Positions 35,402 to 45,954 are shown, counted from the first letter of the stretch. The stretch: 64,000 nt of DNA from Noviherbaspirillum sedimenti (GCF_003590835.1 NZ_QYUQ01000002.1:1674001-1738000); one strand, 5' to 3'. Made by a program: numbers and translations. Notes: generated from the sequence alone by a model not told the origin.

Positions 35402-36142
35402 TTACAGGGTCAGGCCACCGGTGACTTCAATGACGGCACCATTGATGTAGCTGGCCTCGTCGGAAGCGAGAAAGGCAAAGGTGTTGGCAATTTCTTCCGG
35501 TTTACCCAGGCGGCCCATCGGCACGCGGTCTTCCATCGACTTGATCACATCGGCCGGCATGTCCTTCAGGATCGGGGTGGCGATGAAACCGGGACAGACC
35601 GAGTTGACGCGGATGCCCTTGCGGCCGAGTTCGCGGGTCCAGGTCTTGGCCATGCCGATCACGCCGAACTTGGCAGCGGCGTAATTGGTCTGGCCGAAGT
35701 TGCCGAACAGTCCGACGACTGAAGAGGCATTGACGATGGCGCCGGATTTTTGTTCCAGCATGATGTCGACCACAGCCTTGGTACAGTTGTAGACGCCCTT
35801 GAGGTTGACATCGATCACCTTGTCGAATTGCGCTTCCGTCATTTTCTTCAGGGTCGAATCCATCACGATGCCGGCATTGTTGATCAGGGTATCGATGCGG
35901 CCGTACTTGGCCATCGTGCCCTGGACCATGGCGGCGATGGTGTCCTTTTTGGTGACATCGACCGCAAAACCGATCGCTTCGCCGCCGGCTTCGCGGATCT
36001 GCTCGACCACGTTGTCGACGCCGGCCTGGTTCATGTCGCAAACCACGACCTTGGCGCCTTCCCGGGCGAATTTCAGCGCGGTGGCCTGGCCGATACCCTG
36101 AGCCGCCCCGGTGATGATTGATACCTTGTTTGCAAGTCGCAT
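35402..36142 (-). CDS. FabG-like short-chain reductase
   Basis: This 246-residue SDR starts at 36142 with GGGGGAG 5 bp upstream. The NAD(P) motif TGAAQGIG is at 12-19, NNAG near 89, and the catalytic Ser/Tyr/Lys set is in NASSVVG and TNYAAAKFG. The closest pattern is 3-oxoacyl-ACP or acetoacetyl-CoA reductase. There are no other fatty-acid genes beside it, so a PHB-type or general role is possible. Substrate not proven. Confidence 0.88.
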   Translation of the reverse strand: MRLANKVSIITGAAQGIGQATALKFAREGAKVVVCDMNQAGVDNVVEQIREAGGEAIGFAVDVTKKDTIAAMVQGTMAKYGRIDTLINNAGIVMDSTLKKMTEAQFDKVIDVNLKGVYNCTKAVVDIMLEQKSGAIVNASSVVGLFGNFGQTNYAAAKFGVIGMAKTWTRELGRKGIRVNSVCPGFIATPILKDMPADVIKSMEDRVPMGRLGKPEEIANTFAFLASDEASYINGAVIEVTGGLTL

Positions 36143-36469
36143 AAATTCTCCCCCTGGCAATACGGTTACATTCGGTTAAATACTTCCATTCTTTGTCTTG
36201 TCGGCCCGGATTTTGGTCCAGACAAACTCATTGTAGAACCGGCGTACATTATTTCCTGATTATTTTGCCGCTCAACGGCCCTAATTTAACCGATTGGCAG
36301 CGACCGGTTAAGCAAGTTAAGAGGCGATGTGGTTTATTTTTAATATCGGCCAAATAAAAGCTTGCCGCGGGGCTTGGACGTGTTGTATTTACAATGCAAA
36401 ACTGGTTTTTTGCACACAAAATGTGCGTGCAGATTAGCTTGCGCTCTTGAAAAAGTGCAGGCCCAGCGC
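36143..36469. other. Intergenic region before prpD
   Basis: About 330 bp without a gene. It holds the promoter of the FabG-like gene on the minus strand and the end of the prp operon. Two weak dyads (AACCG/CGGTT near 36290 and GCACA/TGTGC near 36420) lack T runs. Confidence 0.5.
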
Positions 36470-37921
36470 TCAAATCACGTACAGGTCGACGTATTCGTGC
36501 ACCGGCATGATTGCCAGCTTCTTTTGATCGAGCGAAACGTCCAGGATGGTTTTTTGTTGTTTTGGCGGGAACCTGCGCGCGAGATTCGTATGGAACTTGG
36601 CTTCCAGCAGGGGGATGCCTTCCTGCCGCCGACGGGCGTGGCCGATCGGGTATGCCACCACTACTTCCGCGAGCTTGCTGCCGTCATTGCACTCGACCGT
36701 CAGGGCATTGGCGATCGCGCGCTGCTGCGGATCGTGGTAATCCTGCGTGAAGAGCGGGTCTTCGACGCAGACGATCTTGTCGCGCAGGATGTCGATGCGC
36801 TTGTCGGCGGCGACCTCATCCTCGTAGTCGGCCGCAGTCAGGCGGCCGAAGATCAGCGGCACGGCAACCATGTACTGGATACAGTGGTCGCGGTCGGCCG
36901 GATTATTCAGCGGCCCCTGCTTGTCGATGATGCGGATGCAGGCTTCGTGGGTGCGGATAGTGACCCGGCGAATCTCTTCCACCGCCTTGCCAGCCTTTCG
37001 CAGCTGCGCGTGCAGGGTCATCGCCGCTTCCACGGCGGTTTGCGCGTGGAACTCGGCCGGGAAGGAAATCTTGAACAGGACGTTTTCCATCACGTAGCTG
37101 CCCCACTGCGAAACCGGCCGCTGGAACCGGAATGGCTGGCCCTTGAACAGGACGTCGTAGAAGCCCCAGGTGTTCGCGGTCAGCACCGATGGATAGCCCA
37201 TCTCGCCGGTCCTGGCGATCAGCGCCAGGCGCACGGCGCGCGCCGTGGCGTCGCCGGCGGCCCAGGACTTGCGCGAGCCGGTATTGGGCGCATGACGGTA
37301 AGTGCGCAGCGCCTGGCCATCGACCCAGGCCAGCGAGACGGCGTTGAGCATTTCTGCGCGCGACAGGCCCAGCATCTGCGCGACGACTGCAGTGGATGCC
37401 ACCTTGACCAGCACCACGTGGTCGAGGCCGACCTTGTTGAAGGCGTTTTCCAGCGCGATGCAGCCCTGGATTTCATGCGCCTTGATCATGGCGCTCAGGA
37501 CATCCTGCATGAGCAGCGGCTGCTTGCCGGCGGCAATGGCGCTGCGCGAAAGCCAGTCGGCAGTCGCGAGGATGCCGCCGAGGTTGTCGGATGGATGCCC
37601 CCATTCGGCCGCCAGCCAGGTGTCGTTGAAGTCGAGCCAGCGGATCATGGCGCCGATGTTGAAGGCGGCCTGTACCGGATCGAGCTGGAATTGCGTGCCC
37701 GGCACCCTGGCGCCGTTGGGAACAATGGTGCCAGGCACGACGGGTCCGAGCAGCTTGGTGCAGGCCGGGTACTCGAGTGCTTCGAGGCCGCAACCGAGCG
37801 TGTCGATCAGGCAGTTGCGCGCAGTGTCATAGGCGAGATCAGAGCTGATCTCGCATTTCTGGACGTAGTCGACAATATCGACCAGAACTGCATCCCAGTC
37901 AGGGCGCTTGGCGGAATCCAT
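36470..37921 (-). CDS. prpD: 2-Methylcitrate dehydratase PrpD
   Basis: This is a 483-residue MmgE/PrpD-family enzyme of full length. RWLDFNDTWLAAEWGHPSDN (about 93-112) is the conserved PrpD segment and KGQPFRFQRPVSQWG another. It dehydrates 2-methylcitrate to 2-methylaconitate in the methylcitrate cycle. Operons with acnD-prpF usually lack prpD or keep it as a side branch, so its presence beside acnD gives an apparent redundancy. It is last in the operon. Confidence 0.93.
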   Translation of the reverse strand: MDSAKRPDWDAVLVDIVDYVQKCEISSDLAYDTARNCLIDTLGCGLEALEYPACTKLLGPVVPGTIVPNGARVPGTQFQLDPVQAAFNIGAMIRWLDFNDTWLAAEWGHPSDNLGGILATADWLSRSAIAAGKQPLLMQDVLSAMIKAHEIQGCIALENAFNKVGLDHVVLVKVASTAVVAQMLGLSRAEMLNAVSLAWVDGQALRTYRHAPNTGSRKSWAAGDATARAVRLALIARTGEMGYPSVLTANTWGFYDVLFKGQPFRFQRPVSQWGSYVMENVLFKISFPAEFHAQTAVEAAMTLHAQLRKAGKAVEEIRRVTIRTHEACIRIIDKQGPLNNPADRDHCIQYMVAVPLIFGRLTAADYEDEVAADKRIDILRDKIVCVEDPLFTQDYHDPQQRAIANALTVECNDGSKLAEVVVAYPIGHARRRQEGIPLLEAKFHTNLARRFPPKQQKTILDVSLDQKKLAIMPVHEYVDLYVI

Positions 37922-37973
37922 GCTCCTTGAGACATGGCGTCCGCGCCATTGTTCCTCCGGGCCCGCCGGGCTT

Positions 37974-39167
37974 TCAGAAAGCGTCGCCAGGCACCCTTAC
38001 CCATCCTTCCATCAGCACGCGGGCGCTGCGGCTCATGATGGCCTTGGTCACGCTCCATTCGCCATTGGCCTGGATCGCTTCGGCGCCCACGCGCAAGGTG
38101 CCCGAGGGATGACCGAAGCGCACCGCCGTGCGCGCACCGCCACCGGCGGCCAGGTTCACCAGCGTGCCTGGAATGGCGGCAGCGGTGCCGATGGCAACCG
38201 CAGCCGTCCCCATCATGGCGTGATGGAGTTTACCCATGGATAGCGCCCGCACCAGCAGATCGATATCGCCGGCAGCGACCTGCTTGCCGCTGGAAGCCAC
38301 GTAATCGGCCGGCTTGGCGACATAGGCGACCTTTGGCGTGTGCTGGCGCCTGGCAGCTTCATCGACGTGCTTGATGAGCCCCATGCGCAGTGCGCCATAA
38401 GCGCGGATCGTCTCGAACATGGCCAGCGCCTTGGCATCGCCGTTGATGGCATCCTGCAACTCGGTGCCGGTGTAGCCGATCGCTTCCGCATTCACGAAGA
38501 TGGTCGGGATGCCGGCATTGATCATGGTGACCTTGAGCGTGCCGACACCCGGCACCTCGAGATCGTCGACCATGTTCCCGGTCGGGAACATGGCGCCGCC
38601 ACCATCGCCCTCGCCTTCATCGGCCGGGTCCAGGAATTCGAGTTGCACTTCGGCTGCGGGGAAAGTGACGCCATCGAGTTCAAAGTCGCCGGTTTCCTGC
38701 ACTTCGCCGTTGGTGATCGGTACGTGGGCGATGATGGTCTTGCCGATGTTGGCTTGCCAGATGCGCACAGTGGCGATGCCGTTTTGCGGGATGCGGGCAG
38801 CATCGACCAGGCCGCTGGCAAGCGCGAAGGAGCCCACCGCAGCCGACAGGTTGCCGCAGTTGCCGCTCCAGTCGACGAAAGCCTTGTCGATCGCGACTTG
38901 GCCGAACAGGTAATCGACGTCATGCCCAGGCTTGCTGGATTTGGACAGGATGACGGTCTTGCTGGTGCTGGAAGTCGCCGCGCCCATGCCATCAATCTGC
39001 TTGCCGTAAGGGTCGGGGCTGCCGATGACGCGCAACAGCAAAGCATCGCGCGCCGCACCTGGCACCTGGGCGGCTGCTGGCAAGTCTTGCAGGCGGAAAA
39101 ACACGCCTTTGCTGGTGCCGCCACGGATGTAGGTGGCGGGGATTTTGATCTGGGGTACGTGAGCCAT
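37974..39167 (-). CDS. prpF: 2-Methylaconitate isomerase PrpF
   Basis: This 397-residue protein begins MAHVPQIKIPATYIRGGTSK with AGGAGAAC upstream. It is a member of the diaminopimelate-epimerase-like PrpF family. It isomerises the trans-2-methylaconitate made by AcnD to the cis form. The CGNLSAAVGSFAL segment carries the conserved Cys. It lies directly after acnD. Confidence 0.94.
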   Translation of the reverse strand: MAHVPQIKIPATYIRGGTSKGVFFRLQDLPAAAQVPGAARDALLLRVIGSPDPYGKQIDGMGAATSSTSKTVILSKSSKPGHDVDYLFGQVAIDKAFVDWSGNCGNLSAAVGSFALASGLVDAARIPQNGIATVRIWQANIGKTIIAHVPITNGEVQETGDFELDGVTFPAAEVQLEFLDPADEGEGDGGGAMFPTGNMVDDLEVPGVGTLKVTMINAGIPTIFVNAEAIGYTGTELQDAINGDAKALAMFETIRAYGALRMGLIKHVDEAARRQHTPKVAYVAKPADYVASSGKQVAAGDIDLLVRALSMGKLHHAMMGTAAVAIGTAAAIPGTLVNLAAGGGARTAVRFGHPSGTLRVGAEAIQANGEWSVTKAIMSRSARVLMEGWVRVPGDAF

Positions 39168-39187
39168 GAAATGTTCTCCTGAAATGG

Positions 39188-39217
39188 CTGAGGCGGCACG
39201 TTGCCGTACCGCCTCAG
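39188..39217 (-). other. Intercistronic hairpin acnD-prpF
   Basis: CTGAGGCGG pairs with CCGCCTCAG (9 bp) and an inner ACG/CGT, with no T run after it. It is probably an mRNA-stability or processing element. Confidence 0.6.
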
Positions 39218-39256
39218 TATGTTGCGTCAGTGCGTCTGATGCAGGCGGCTTTGGAT

Positions 39257-41851
39257 TCAGGCCGCTTTTGACGATGCCAGGAAGTCCTGGGCGAAGCGTT
39301 GCAGCACGCCGCCGGCTTCGTAGACAGACACTTCTTCGGCGGTATCGAGACGGCAGGTCATCGGTACTTCCACGCGCTCACCGTTCCTGCGGGTGATCGC
39401 AAGAGTCAAGTCCGCGCGCGGCCTGAGCTCTCCGATCACGTCATAGGTCTCGGTGCCGTCGATGTTCAGGGTCAGGCGGTTGGTGCCAGGCTTGAACTCC
39501 AGCGGCAGCACGCCCATGCCGATCAGGTTGGTGCGGTGGATGCGCTCGAAGCCTTCGGCTGCGATGACTTCCACGCCTGCCAGGCGCACGCCCTTGGCGG
39601 CCCAGTCACGCGAGGAGCCCTGGCCGTAGTCGGCGCCGGCGACGATGATCAGCGGCTGCTTGCGCTCCATGTAGGTCTCGATGGCTTCCCACATGCGCAT
39701 GACCTTGCCTTCCGGCTCGACGCGGGCCAGCGAACCGGCCTTCACCGTGCCGTCTTCCTTCTTCACCATCTCGTTCTTCAGCGTCGGGTTGGCGAAGGTG
39801 GCGCGCTGTGCAGTGAGGTGGTCGCCGCGGTGGGTGGCGTAGGAATTGAAGTCTTCCTCCGGCAGGCCCATTTTCGCCAGGTACGCACCGGCAGCGCTGT
39901 CCAGCATGATGGCATTGGACGGCGACAGGTGGTCGGTGGTGATGTTATCCGGCAGCACCGCCAGCGCACGCATGCCCGTCATGGTGCGCGCGCCAGCGAG
40001 GGCGCCTTCCCAATACGGCGGGCGACGGATATAGGTGGACTGCGGGCGCCAGTCGTACAGCGGCGTGACCTTTTCGCCGGCATCCGCTGAAATCGCGAAC
40101 ATCGGCTCGTAGACCTTGCGGAACTGTTCCGGCTTGACGCTGGACTTGACGATGGCGTCGATCTCTTCGTCGTTCGGCCAGATGTCTTTCAGGCGGATTT
40201 CGCGGCCGTCGACCACGGCCAGCACATCCTTCTCGATATCGAAGCGGATGGTGCCGGCAATCGCGTAAGCCACCACCAGCGGCGGCGACGCCAGGAAAGC
40301 CTGCTTGGCATAGGGGTGAATGCGGCCGTCGAAGTTGCGGTTACCGGACAACACGGCCGTGGCATACAGGTCGCGGTCGATGATTTCCTGCTGAATCTTC
40401 GGATCCAGTGCACCGGACATGCCGTTACAGGTGGTGCAGGCAAACGCGACGATGCCGAAGCCCAGCTTTTCCAGGTCCGGCAGCAATCCGGCTTCTTCCA
40501 GATACAGCTCAACCGCCTTGGAGCCCGGCGCCAGCGACGACTTCACCCAGGGCTTGCGGGTCAGGCCCAGCTTGTTGGCATTGCGCGCCAGCAGGGCCGC
40601 AGCGATGACGTTGCGCGGGTTGCTGGTGTTGGTGCAGCTGGTAATCGCCGCGATGATCACGGCGCCGTCCGGCATCTGGCCGGGGACTTCGTCCCACTTG
40701 CCGGCGATGCCCCTGGCGGCGAGATCAGCAGTCGCCACGCGCGCATGCGGGTTGGAAGGGCCTGCCATGTTGCGCACGACAGTCGACAGGTCGAACTTGA
40801 GTACGCGCTCATATTCGGCATTCTTCAAGGTATCCGACCACAGGCCGGCTTCTTTCGCGTAAGTCTCCACCAGCCTGACCTGCTCGTCGGCACGGCCGGT
40901 TAGCTTCAGGTAGGTAATGGTCTGCTCATCGATGGAGAACATCGCCGCCGTGGCGCCGTATTCCGGCGCCATATTGGAGATGGTCGCGCGGTCGCCCAGG
41001 GTCAAGGCAGCGGCGCCCTCGCCGTAGAACTCGAGGTAGGCGCCGACCACCTTGGACTTGCGCAGGAACTCGGTCAGCGCCAGCACGACGTCGGTGGCGG
41101 TGATGCCCGGCTGCGGGCGGCCGGCGAGCTCGACGCCGACGATTTCCGGCAGGCGCATCCAGGAGGCGCGGCCCAGCATCACGTTCTCGGCTTCCAGACC
41201 TCCGACACCGACGGCAATCACGCCGAGCGCGTCGACGTGCGGCGTGTGGCTGTCGGTGCCGACCAGCGTATCCGGAAAGGCGACGCCGTCCTGCGCGTGC
41301 ACCACCGGGCTCATCCGCTCCAGATTAATCTGGTGCATGATGCCGTTACCCGGCGGGATCACTTCGACGTTCTTGAACGCCAGCTTGGTCCAGTTGATGA
41401 AGTGGAAGCGGTCTTCGTTACGGCGGTCTTCGATGGCGCGGTTCTTGGCGAAGGCGTCGGGATCGAAGCCGCCGCACTCCACCGCCAGCGAATGGTCGAC
41501 GATCAGTTGCACCGGCACGACCGGATTGACCTTGGCGGGGTCGCCGCCCTGCTCGGCAATGGCGTCACGCAGGCCGGCCAGGTCGACCAGCGCGGTCTGG
41601 CCGAGGATGTCGTGGCACACCACGCGCGCCGGGAACCACGGGAAGTCGAGGTCGCGCCTGCGCTCGACGAGTTGTTTCAGGGAGTCGGTCAGCGTGGCCG
41701 GGTCGCAGCGGCGCACGAGGTTTTCGGCATGCACGCGCGAGGTATACGGCAGCTTGTCCCAGGCGCCCGGCTGGATCGCGTTCACCGCGGCACGCGCGTC
41801 GAAGTAATCCAGTGTGGTGCCCGGCAGGGATTTGCGATAGGCGGAATTCAT
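39257..41851 (-). CDS. acnD: Fe/S-dependent 2-methylcitrate dehydratase AcnD
   Basis: This is an 864-residue aconitase-A-type protein. The 4Fe-4S cysteines lie in ITSCTNTSNP and ACTTCNGMSG. DNITTDHLSP and YGQGSSRDWAAKG are aconitase signatures. AcnD with PrpF converts 2-methylcitrate to 2-methylaconitate and then to the cis isomer. The length is normal. The methylcitrate context distinguishes it from housekeeping AcnA. Confidence 0.94.
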   Translation of the reverse strand: MNSAYRKSLPGTTLDYFDARAAVNAIQPGAWDKLPYTSRVHAENLVRRCDPATLTDSLKQLVERRRDLDFPWFPARVVCHDILGQTALVDLAGLRDAIAEQGGDPAKVNPVVPVQLIVDHSLAVECGGFDPDAFAKNRAIEDRRNEDRFHFINWTKLAFKNVEVIPPGNGIMHQINLERMSPVVHAQDGVAFPDTLVGTDSHTPHVDALGVIAVGVGGLEAENVMLGRASWMRLPEIVGVELAGRPQPGITATDVVLALTEFLRKSKVVGAYLEFYGEGAAALTLGDRATISNMAPEYGATAAMFSIDEQTITYLKLTGRADEQVRLVETYAKEAGLWSDTLKNAEYERVLKFDLSTVVRNMAGPSNPHARVATADLAARGIAGKWDEVPGQMPDGAVIIAAITSCTNTSNPRNVIAAALLARNANKLGLTRKPWVKSSLAPGSKAVELYLEEAGLLPDLEKLGFGIVAFACTTCNGMSGALDPKIQQEIIDRDLYATAVLSGNRNFDGRIHPYAKQAFLASPPLVVAYAIAGTIRFDIEKDVLAVVDGREIRLKDIWPNDEEIDAIVKSSVKPEQFRKVYEPMFAISADAGEKVTPLYDWRPQSTYIRRPPYWEGALAGARTMTGMRALAVLPDNITTDHLSPSNAIMLDSAAGAYLAKMGLPEEDFNSYATHRGDHLTAQRATFANPTLKNEMVKKEDGTVKAGSLARVEPEGKVMRMWEAIETYMERKQPLIIVAGADYGQGSSRDWAAKGVRLAGVEVIAAEGFERIHRTNLIGMGVLPLEFKPGTNRLTLNIDGTETYDVIGELRPRADLTLAITRRNGERVEVPMTCRLDTAEEVSVYEAGGVLQRFAQDFLASSKAA

Positions 41852-41885
41852 GGCTCAGTCCTGAAAGGAAACAACATTCTTAACT

Positions 41886-41915
41886 CGGCGCTGCCATGCT
41901 GGCATGGCAGCGCCG
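41886..41915 (-). other. Intercistronic hairpin prpC-acnD
   Basis: A perfect 13-bp stem (CGGCGCTGCCATG with its complement) has a 4-nt loop and no T tract. It lies 35 bp before acnD and could protect the upstream prpBC message or reduce downstream expression. Confidence 0.7.
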
Positions 41916-41992
41916 AAACGTCGGATAGCCGGCGTAGCGAGCAGCCCACTTCATTCATCCATGGGTTGCGCAGTAGCCGGACGCCGACGTTT

Positions 41993-43147
41993 TTACTTGC
42001 GATCTTTAATCGGCACAAACTTCAGATCTTCCGGGCCAACGTAGTTGGCGCTCGGGCGGATGATCTTGTTGTCGATGCGCTGCTCGATAATGTGCGCGGC
42101 CCAGCCGGAAGTACGTGCGATCACGAACAGCGGGGTGAACATCGCAGTCGGCACGCCCATCATGTGGTACGACACAGCCGAGAACCAGTCGAGGTTGGGG
42201 AACATCTTCTTGATGTCCCACATCACGGCTTCGAGGCGCTCGGCGATGTCGAACATCTTCAGCGAGCCGGCGTCCTTGGACAGGGTGCGGGCGACTTCCT
42301 TGATGACCTTGTTGCGCGGGTCCGAAATGGTATAGACGGGATGGCCGAAACCGATCACGACTTCCTTGTTCTCGACACGCATCTTGATGTCGGCTTCGGC
42401 TTCGTCCGGATTGTCATAGCGTTTCTGGATTTCGAAGGCGACTTCGTTGGCGCCGCCATGCTTGGGACCGCGCAGCGCACCGATGGCGCCGGTGATGGCC
42501 GAGTGCATGTCCGAGCCCGTGCCGGCGATGACGCGGCCGGTGAAGGTCGAGGCATTGAACTCGTGCTCGGCGTACAGGATCAGCGAGGTGTGCATGGCTT
42601 TTTCCCACAAGGCCGACGGCTTTTCGCCATGCAGCAGATGCAGGAAGTGGCCGCCGATGGAATCGTCGTCGGTTTCCACTTCGATGCGGCGGCCGTTGTT
42701 GCTGTAGTGGTACCAGTACAGCAGCATCGAACCCAGCGAGGCCATCAGGCGGTCGGCGATATCGCGCGCGCCCGGGGTGTTGTGATCATCCTTTTCCGGC
42801 AGCACGCAACCCAGCGCGGAAACGCCGCTGCGCATCACGTCCATCGGGTGGCTCGATGCCGGCAGCGCTTCCAGCACGGCCTTGACGCCGGCCGGCAAGC
42901 CGCGCAGGGCTTTGAGCTTGGCCTTGTAGGCCTTCAGTTCGGCGGCGGTCGGCAGCTTGCCGTGCACCAGCAGGTGGGCGATTTCCTCGAATTCGCAGGC
43001 GTCCGCCACATCCAGGATGTCATAGCCGCGATAATGCAGGTCGTTGCCGGTCTTGCCGACGGTGCACAGTGCAGTATTGCCGGCGGTAACGCCAGACAGG
43101 GCCACGGATTTTTTCGGCTTGAAACCGCTTGCTTGTTGTTCGCTCAT
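41993..43147 (-). CDS. prpC: 2-Methylcitrate synthase PrpC
   Basis: This is a 384-residue citrate-synthase-fold enzyme. Catalytic His residues are in GPKHGGANE and GFGHPVYTI; the C-terminal Asp region follows. It condenses propionyl-CoA with oxaloacetate. Good AGGAG before the start. It is the second gene after prpB. Confidence 0.95.
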   Translation of the reverse strand: MSEQQASGFKPKKSVALSGVTAGNTALCTVGKTGNDLHYRGYDILDVADACEFEEIAHLLVHGKLPTAAELKAYKAKLKALRGLPAGVKAVLEALPASSHPMDVMRSGVSALGCVLPEKDDHNTPGARDIADRLMASLGSMLLYWYHYSNNGRRIEVETDDDSIGGHFLHLLHGEKPSALWEKAMHTSLILYAEHEFNASTFTGRVIAGTGSDMHSAITGAIGALRGPKHGGANEVAFEIQKRYDNPDEAEADIKMRVENKEVVIGFGHPVYTISDPRNKVIKEVARTLSKDAGSLKMFDIAERLEAVMWDIKKMFPNLDWFSAVSYHMMGVPTAMFTPLFVIARTSGWAAHIIEQRIDNKIIRPSANYVGPEDLKFVPIKDRK

Positions 43148-43197
43148 TGTCTTCTCCTGATTCAGTTTGTCGGGGTTTTATTCGGGCTTATCTGAGA

Positions 43198-44088
43198 TTA
43201 CTTGGCTTTTTGCTGGGCGAACAGGGCGTCCAGTCTGCGCTCGAAATCGTGGTAGCCGATGCTCTCGTACAGTTCCATGCGGGTCTGCATGGTATCGACC
43301 ACATTCTTTTGCGTGCCGTCGCGGCGGATCGCAGTGTAGACGTTTTCGGCAGCCTTGTTCATGGCGCGGAAAGCCGACAGCGGATACAGCACCAGGCCCA
43401 CCTCCACCGACTTCAGCTCTTCGACCGTATACAGCGGGGTCGCGCCGAATTCGGTGATGTTGGCCAGCACCGGCACCTTCAGGGCGTCGGCGAAGGTCTT
43501 GTACATCGACAGCTCGGTGATCGCTTCCGGGAAAACCATGTCGGCGCCGGCTTCGACGCAAGCCTGGGCGCGGTCGAGCGCGGCTTCCAGGCCTTCGACG
43601 GCGAGCGCATCGGTGCGCGCCATGATGACGAAGTTTTCATCGGTGCGGGCATCGACGGCGGCCTTGATGCGGTCGACCATTTCCTGTTTGGTGACGATTT
43701 CCTTGTTGGGACGGTGGCCGCAGCGCTTGGCGCCGACCTGGTCTTCGATGTGGATGGCGGCGGCGCCGAACTTGATCATCGATTTGACCGTGCGGGCGAC
43801 GTTGAAGGCCGAGGAACCGAAACCGGTATCGACGTCCACCAGCAGCGGCAGGTCGCAGACGTCGGTGATGCGGCGCACATCGGTCAAGACGTCGTCGAGA
43901 TTGGAAATACCGAGGTCGGGCAGGCCGAGCGAACCGGCAGCAACGCCGCCGCCGGACAGGTAGATTGCCTTGAAGCCGGCGCGTTTGGCCAGCAGCGCAT
44001 GGTTGGCGTTGATGGCGCCGACGACTTGCAAGGGGGATTCTTCCTGAACCGCCTTGCGAAAGGCGGCGCCTGCTGAAAATTGGGTCAT
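43198..44088 (-). CDS. prpB: 2-Methylisocitrate lyase PrpB
   Basis: This 296-residue ICL/PEP-mutase-family lyase starts at 44088 ([12 protein letters not shown]). KRCGHRP holds the catalytic Cys (about 118-124). DVDTGFGSS is the metal site. It splits 2-methylisocitrate into pyruvate and succinate. It is the first gene of the operon, with a leader of about 37 nt from a sigma-54 promoter. Confidence 0.95.
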   Translation of the reverse strand: MTQFSAGAAFRKAVQEESPLQVVGAINANHALLAKRAGFKAIYLSGGGVAAGSLGLPDLGISNLDDVLTDVRRITDVCDLPLLVDVDTGFGSSAFNVARTVKSMIKFGAAAIHIEDQVGAKRCGHRPNKEIVTKQEMVDRIKAAVDARTDENFVIMARTDALAVEGLEAALDRAQACVEAGADMVFPEAITELSMYKTFADALKVPVLANITEFGATPLYTVEELKSVEVGLVLYPLSAFRAMNKAAENVYTAIRRDGTQKNVVDTMQTRMELYESIGYHDFERRLDALFAQQKAK

Positions 44089-44135
44089 GTGTGCACCTTT
44101 TCGTGGTGAGTGAGTGTTGCGATGGCCTGCCTGTT

Positions 44136-44152
44136 TGCAATGCCTGTGCCAA
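44136..44152 (-). promoter_or_regulatory. Sigma-54 promoter of the prp operon
   Basis: The minus strand reads TTGGCACAGGCATTGCA, an essentially perfect TGGCAC-N5-TTGCA with 10 nt between GG and GC. The predicted start is near 44125. It fits the PrpR activator encoded divergently. Confidence 0.88.
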
Positions 44153-44262
44153 CCAGGCGTTCCGCTACATGAAACCGCATGCTCCCGCGCATCATTCCTA
44201 TTAAAATCAGGCACTTAAGCGAAGAGACGGAAATTCACAAGAGCGCATCGACGTCACCATGG

Positions 44263-44310
44263 CGTTTCATTCTATGTTACATTTGAAACGTTTGAAACAC
44301 CACTTGAAAC
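44263..44310. promoter_or_regulatory. Candidate PrpR-binding sites
   Basis: CGTTTCA (44263-44269) and TGAAACG (44284-44290) form an inverted repeat. TTGAAAC recurs at 44283-44289, 44292-44298 and 44304-44310. The cluster ends at the prpR start codon and is 110-160 bp upstream of the sigma-54 promoter, an enhancer-like distance that would also allow autorepression. Confidence 0.6.
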
Positions 44311-45945
44311 ATGACACGTTCCAACTACCCGCTACGCGAAAGCGCCGACAAGCCGGTCATCTGGACCGTGTCGATCTCGCGCCTGTTCGACCTGTTCCGC
44401 GACATCATGGTCGAGTTCGACGAACGCGCCATCATCGAGCCGATCCATCTCGGCTTCGAGGATGCGGTGCAGCACATCCGCGAGCGCATGGCGACCGAGC
44501 GCTGCGACGCCATCATCGCTGCCGGCTCCAACGCCGCCTACCTGAAGAGCCGCATATCGGCGGTGCCGGTGGTGATCGCCAAGGCCAGCGGCTTCGATGT
44601 CATGCAGGCGCTGGCGCGCGCCCGCAAGCTCACCCCCGAGATCGGCCTGGTCACCTATCAGGAAACCATGCCGGCAGTGGCCGAGTTCATCGACACCTTC
44701 AGCCTGCGACTGGTGCAGCGCACCTATGTGACCGAGGAAGATGCCCGCGCCCAGATCAATGAATTGAAGGCGGCCGGCATCAAGGCCGTGGTCGGCCCCG
44801 GCCTGATCACCGACCTGGCCGAGGAAGCCGGCCTGACCGGGGTGTTTTTGTATTCCGCCGCCACCATCCGCCAGGCTTTCGAGGATGCGCTGGAAATCGC
44901 CCGCTTCACGCAACTCGAATCGTCGCGCGGCCGCAGCCATCCGCAGGCAGAATCGCTGCGCGCGCGCCACGGCCTGAACGATTTGAGAGGCGAATCCGCC
45001 GCCATGCAAGGCGTGCGCCAGTCGATTGCGCTGTTTGCGCGCTCGCCCGCGACGGTCCTGATCCAGGGCGAGACCGGCACCGGCAAGGAACTGGTGGCAC
45101 AGGCCATCCACCGCGAAAGCCCGCGCGCGCGTCATCCCTTTGTCGCCATCAATTGCGGCGCGGTGGCGGAATCACTGCTGGAGTCCGAGCTGTTCGGCTA
45201 CGAGGAAGGCGCCTTCACCGGCTCGCGCCGCGGCGGTCATGCCGGCCTGTTCGAAGCAGCCAATCGCGGCACCCTCTTCCTCGACGAGATCGGCGAAATG
45301 CCGGCGCAACTGCAGACGCGCCTGCTGCGCGTGCTGGAAGAGCGCGAGGTGGTGCGGGTCGGCGGTACGCGGCCGATTCCGGTGGATGTGCGCATCGTCT
45401 CGGCAACCCATTGCGACCTCGATGCACGCATCCATGACGGCCGCTTTCGCGCCGACCTGTTCTACCGGCTCGGCGTGCTGCGCGTGACGCTGCCGCCGCT
45501 GCGCGAGCGGCCGGACGACCTGGTGGCGCTGGCCGCGTGGTGCCTGAAGAACGCCCTGGCGGCGATGAACGTGCGCCCGCACGCCAACCTGCATGCGGAA
45601 GTGGTCGCCTGCGCGCCGCTGCTGGCCAGCTATGCCTGGCCGGGCAATGTGCGCGAACTGCGCAACATGATGGAACGCCTGGCATTGTTCCTGGCGGCGC
45701 AGCCGCTGCAGGCTTTGACACCCAGCTTCGTGCTGGGAGTGGCGCCGGAGCTGGCGCGGGATTTGGGACAGCGCCCGGCAGGCGCCATGATGCCTGTCTC
45801 CGCCCTGCCCGCGCCGGCGCCCCGACCGGGTCAGGAAAGCATCGCCGAGGTGCTGGCGCGCTTCGGCGGCAACCGCGAAGCGGCGGCCCGACATCTGGGC
45901 ATCAGCCGCACGACCTTGTGGCGAAAATTGCGGGAACGCGGCTAG
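44311..45945 (+). CDS. prpR: Propionate catabolism activator PrpR
   Basis: This is a 544-residue sigma-54 activator. The N-terminal PrpR_N domain (about 15-200) senses a cycle intermediate, 2-methylcitrate in known cases. The AAA+ domain has GETGTGKE, and the sigma-54 loop is GAFTGS, the form usual in PrpR in place of GAFTGA. The C-terminal Fis-type HTH is [16 protein letters not shown]. It is divergent from prpB. Confidence 0.95.
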   Translation: MTRSNYPLRESADKPVIWTVSISRLFDLFRDIMVEFDERAIIEPIHLGFEDAVQHIRERMATERCDAIIAAGSNAAYLKSRISAVPVVIAKASGFDVMQALARARKLTPEIGLVTYQETMPAVAEFIDTFSLRLVQRTYVTEEDARAQINELKAAGIKAVVGPGLITDLAEEAGLTGVFLYSAATIRQAFEDALEIARFTQLESSRGRSHPQAESLRARHGLNDLRGESAAMQGVRQSIALFARSPATVLIQGETGTGKELVAQAIHRESPRARHPFVAINCGAVAESLLESELFGYEEGAFTGSRRGGHAGLFEAANRGTLFLDEIGEMPAQLQTRLLRVLEEREVVRVGGTRPIPVDVRIVSATHCDLDARIHDGRFRADLFYRLGVLRVTLPPLRERPDDLVALAAWCLKNALAAMNVRPHANLHAEVVACAPLLASYAWPGNVRELRNMMERLALFLAAQPLQALTPSFVLGVAPELARDLGQRPAGAMMPVSALPAPAPRPGQESIAEVLARFGGNREAAARHLGISRTTLWRKLRERG

Positions 45946-45954
45946 CGCCTTGCC

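Noticed and set aside
44890..45945. PrpR judged defective because its sigma-54 loop is GAFTGS and not GAFTGA
   Set aside because: From memory, GAFTGS is usual in the PrpR family, and all other AAA+ motifs are intact.
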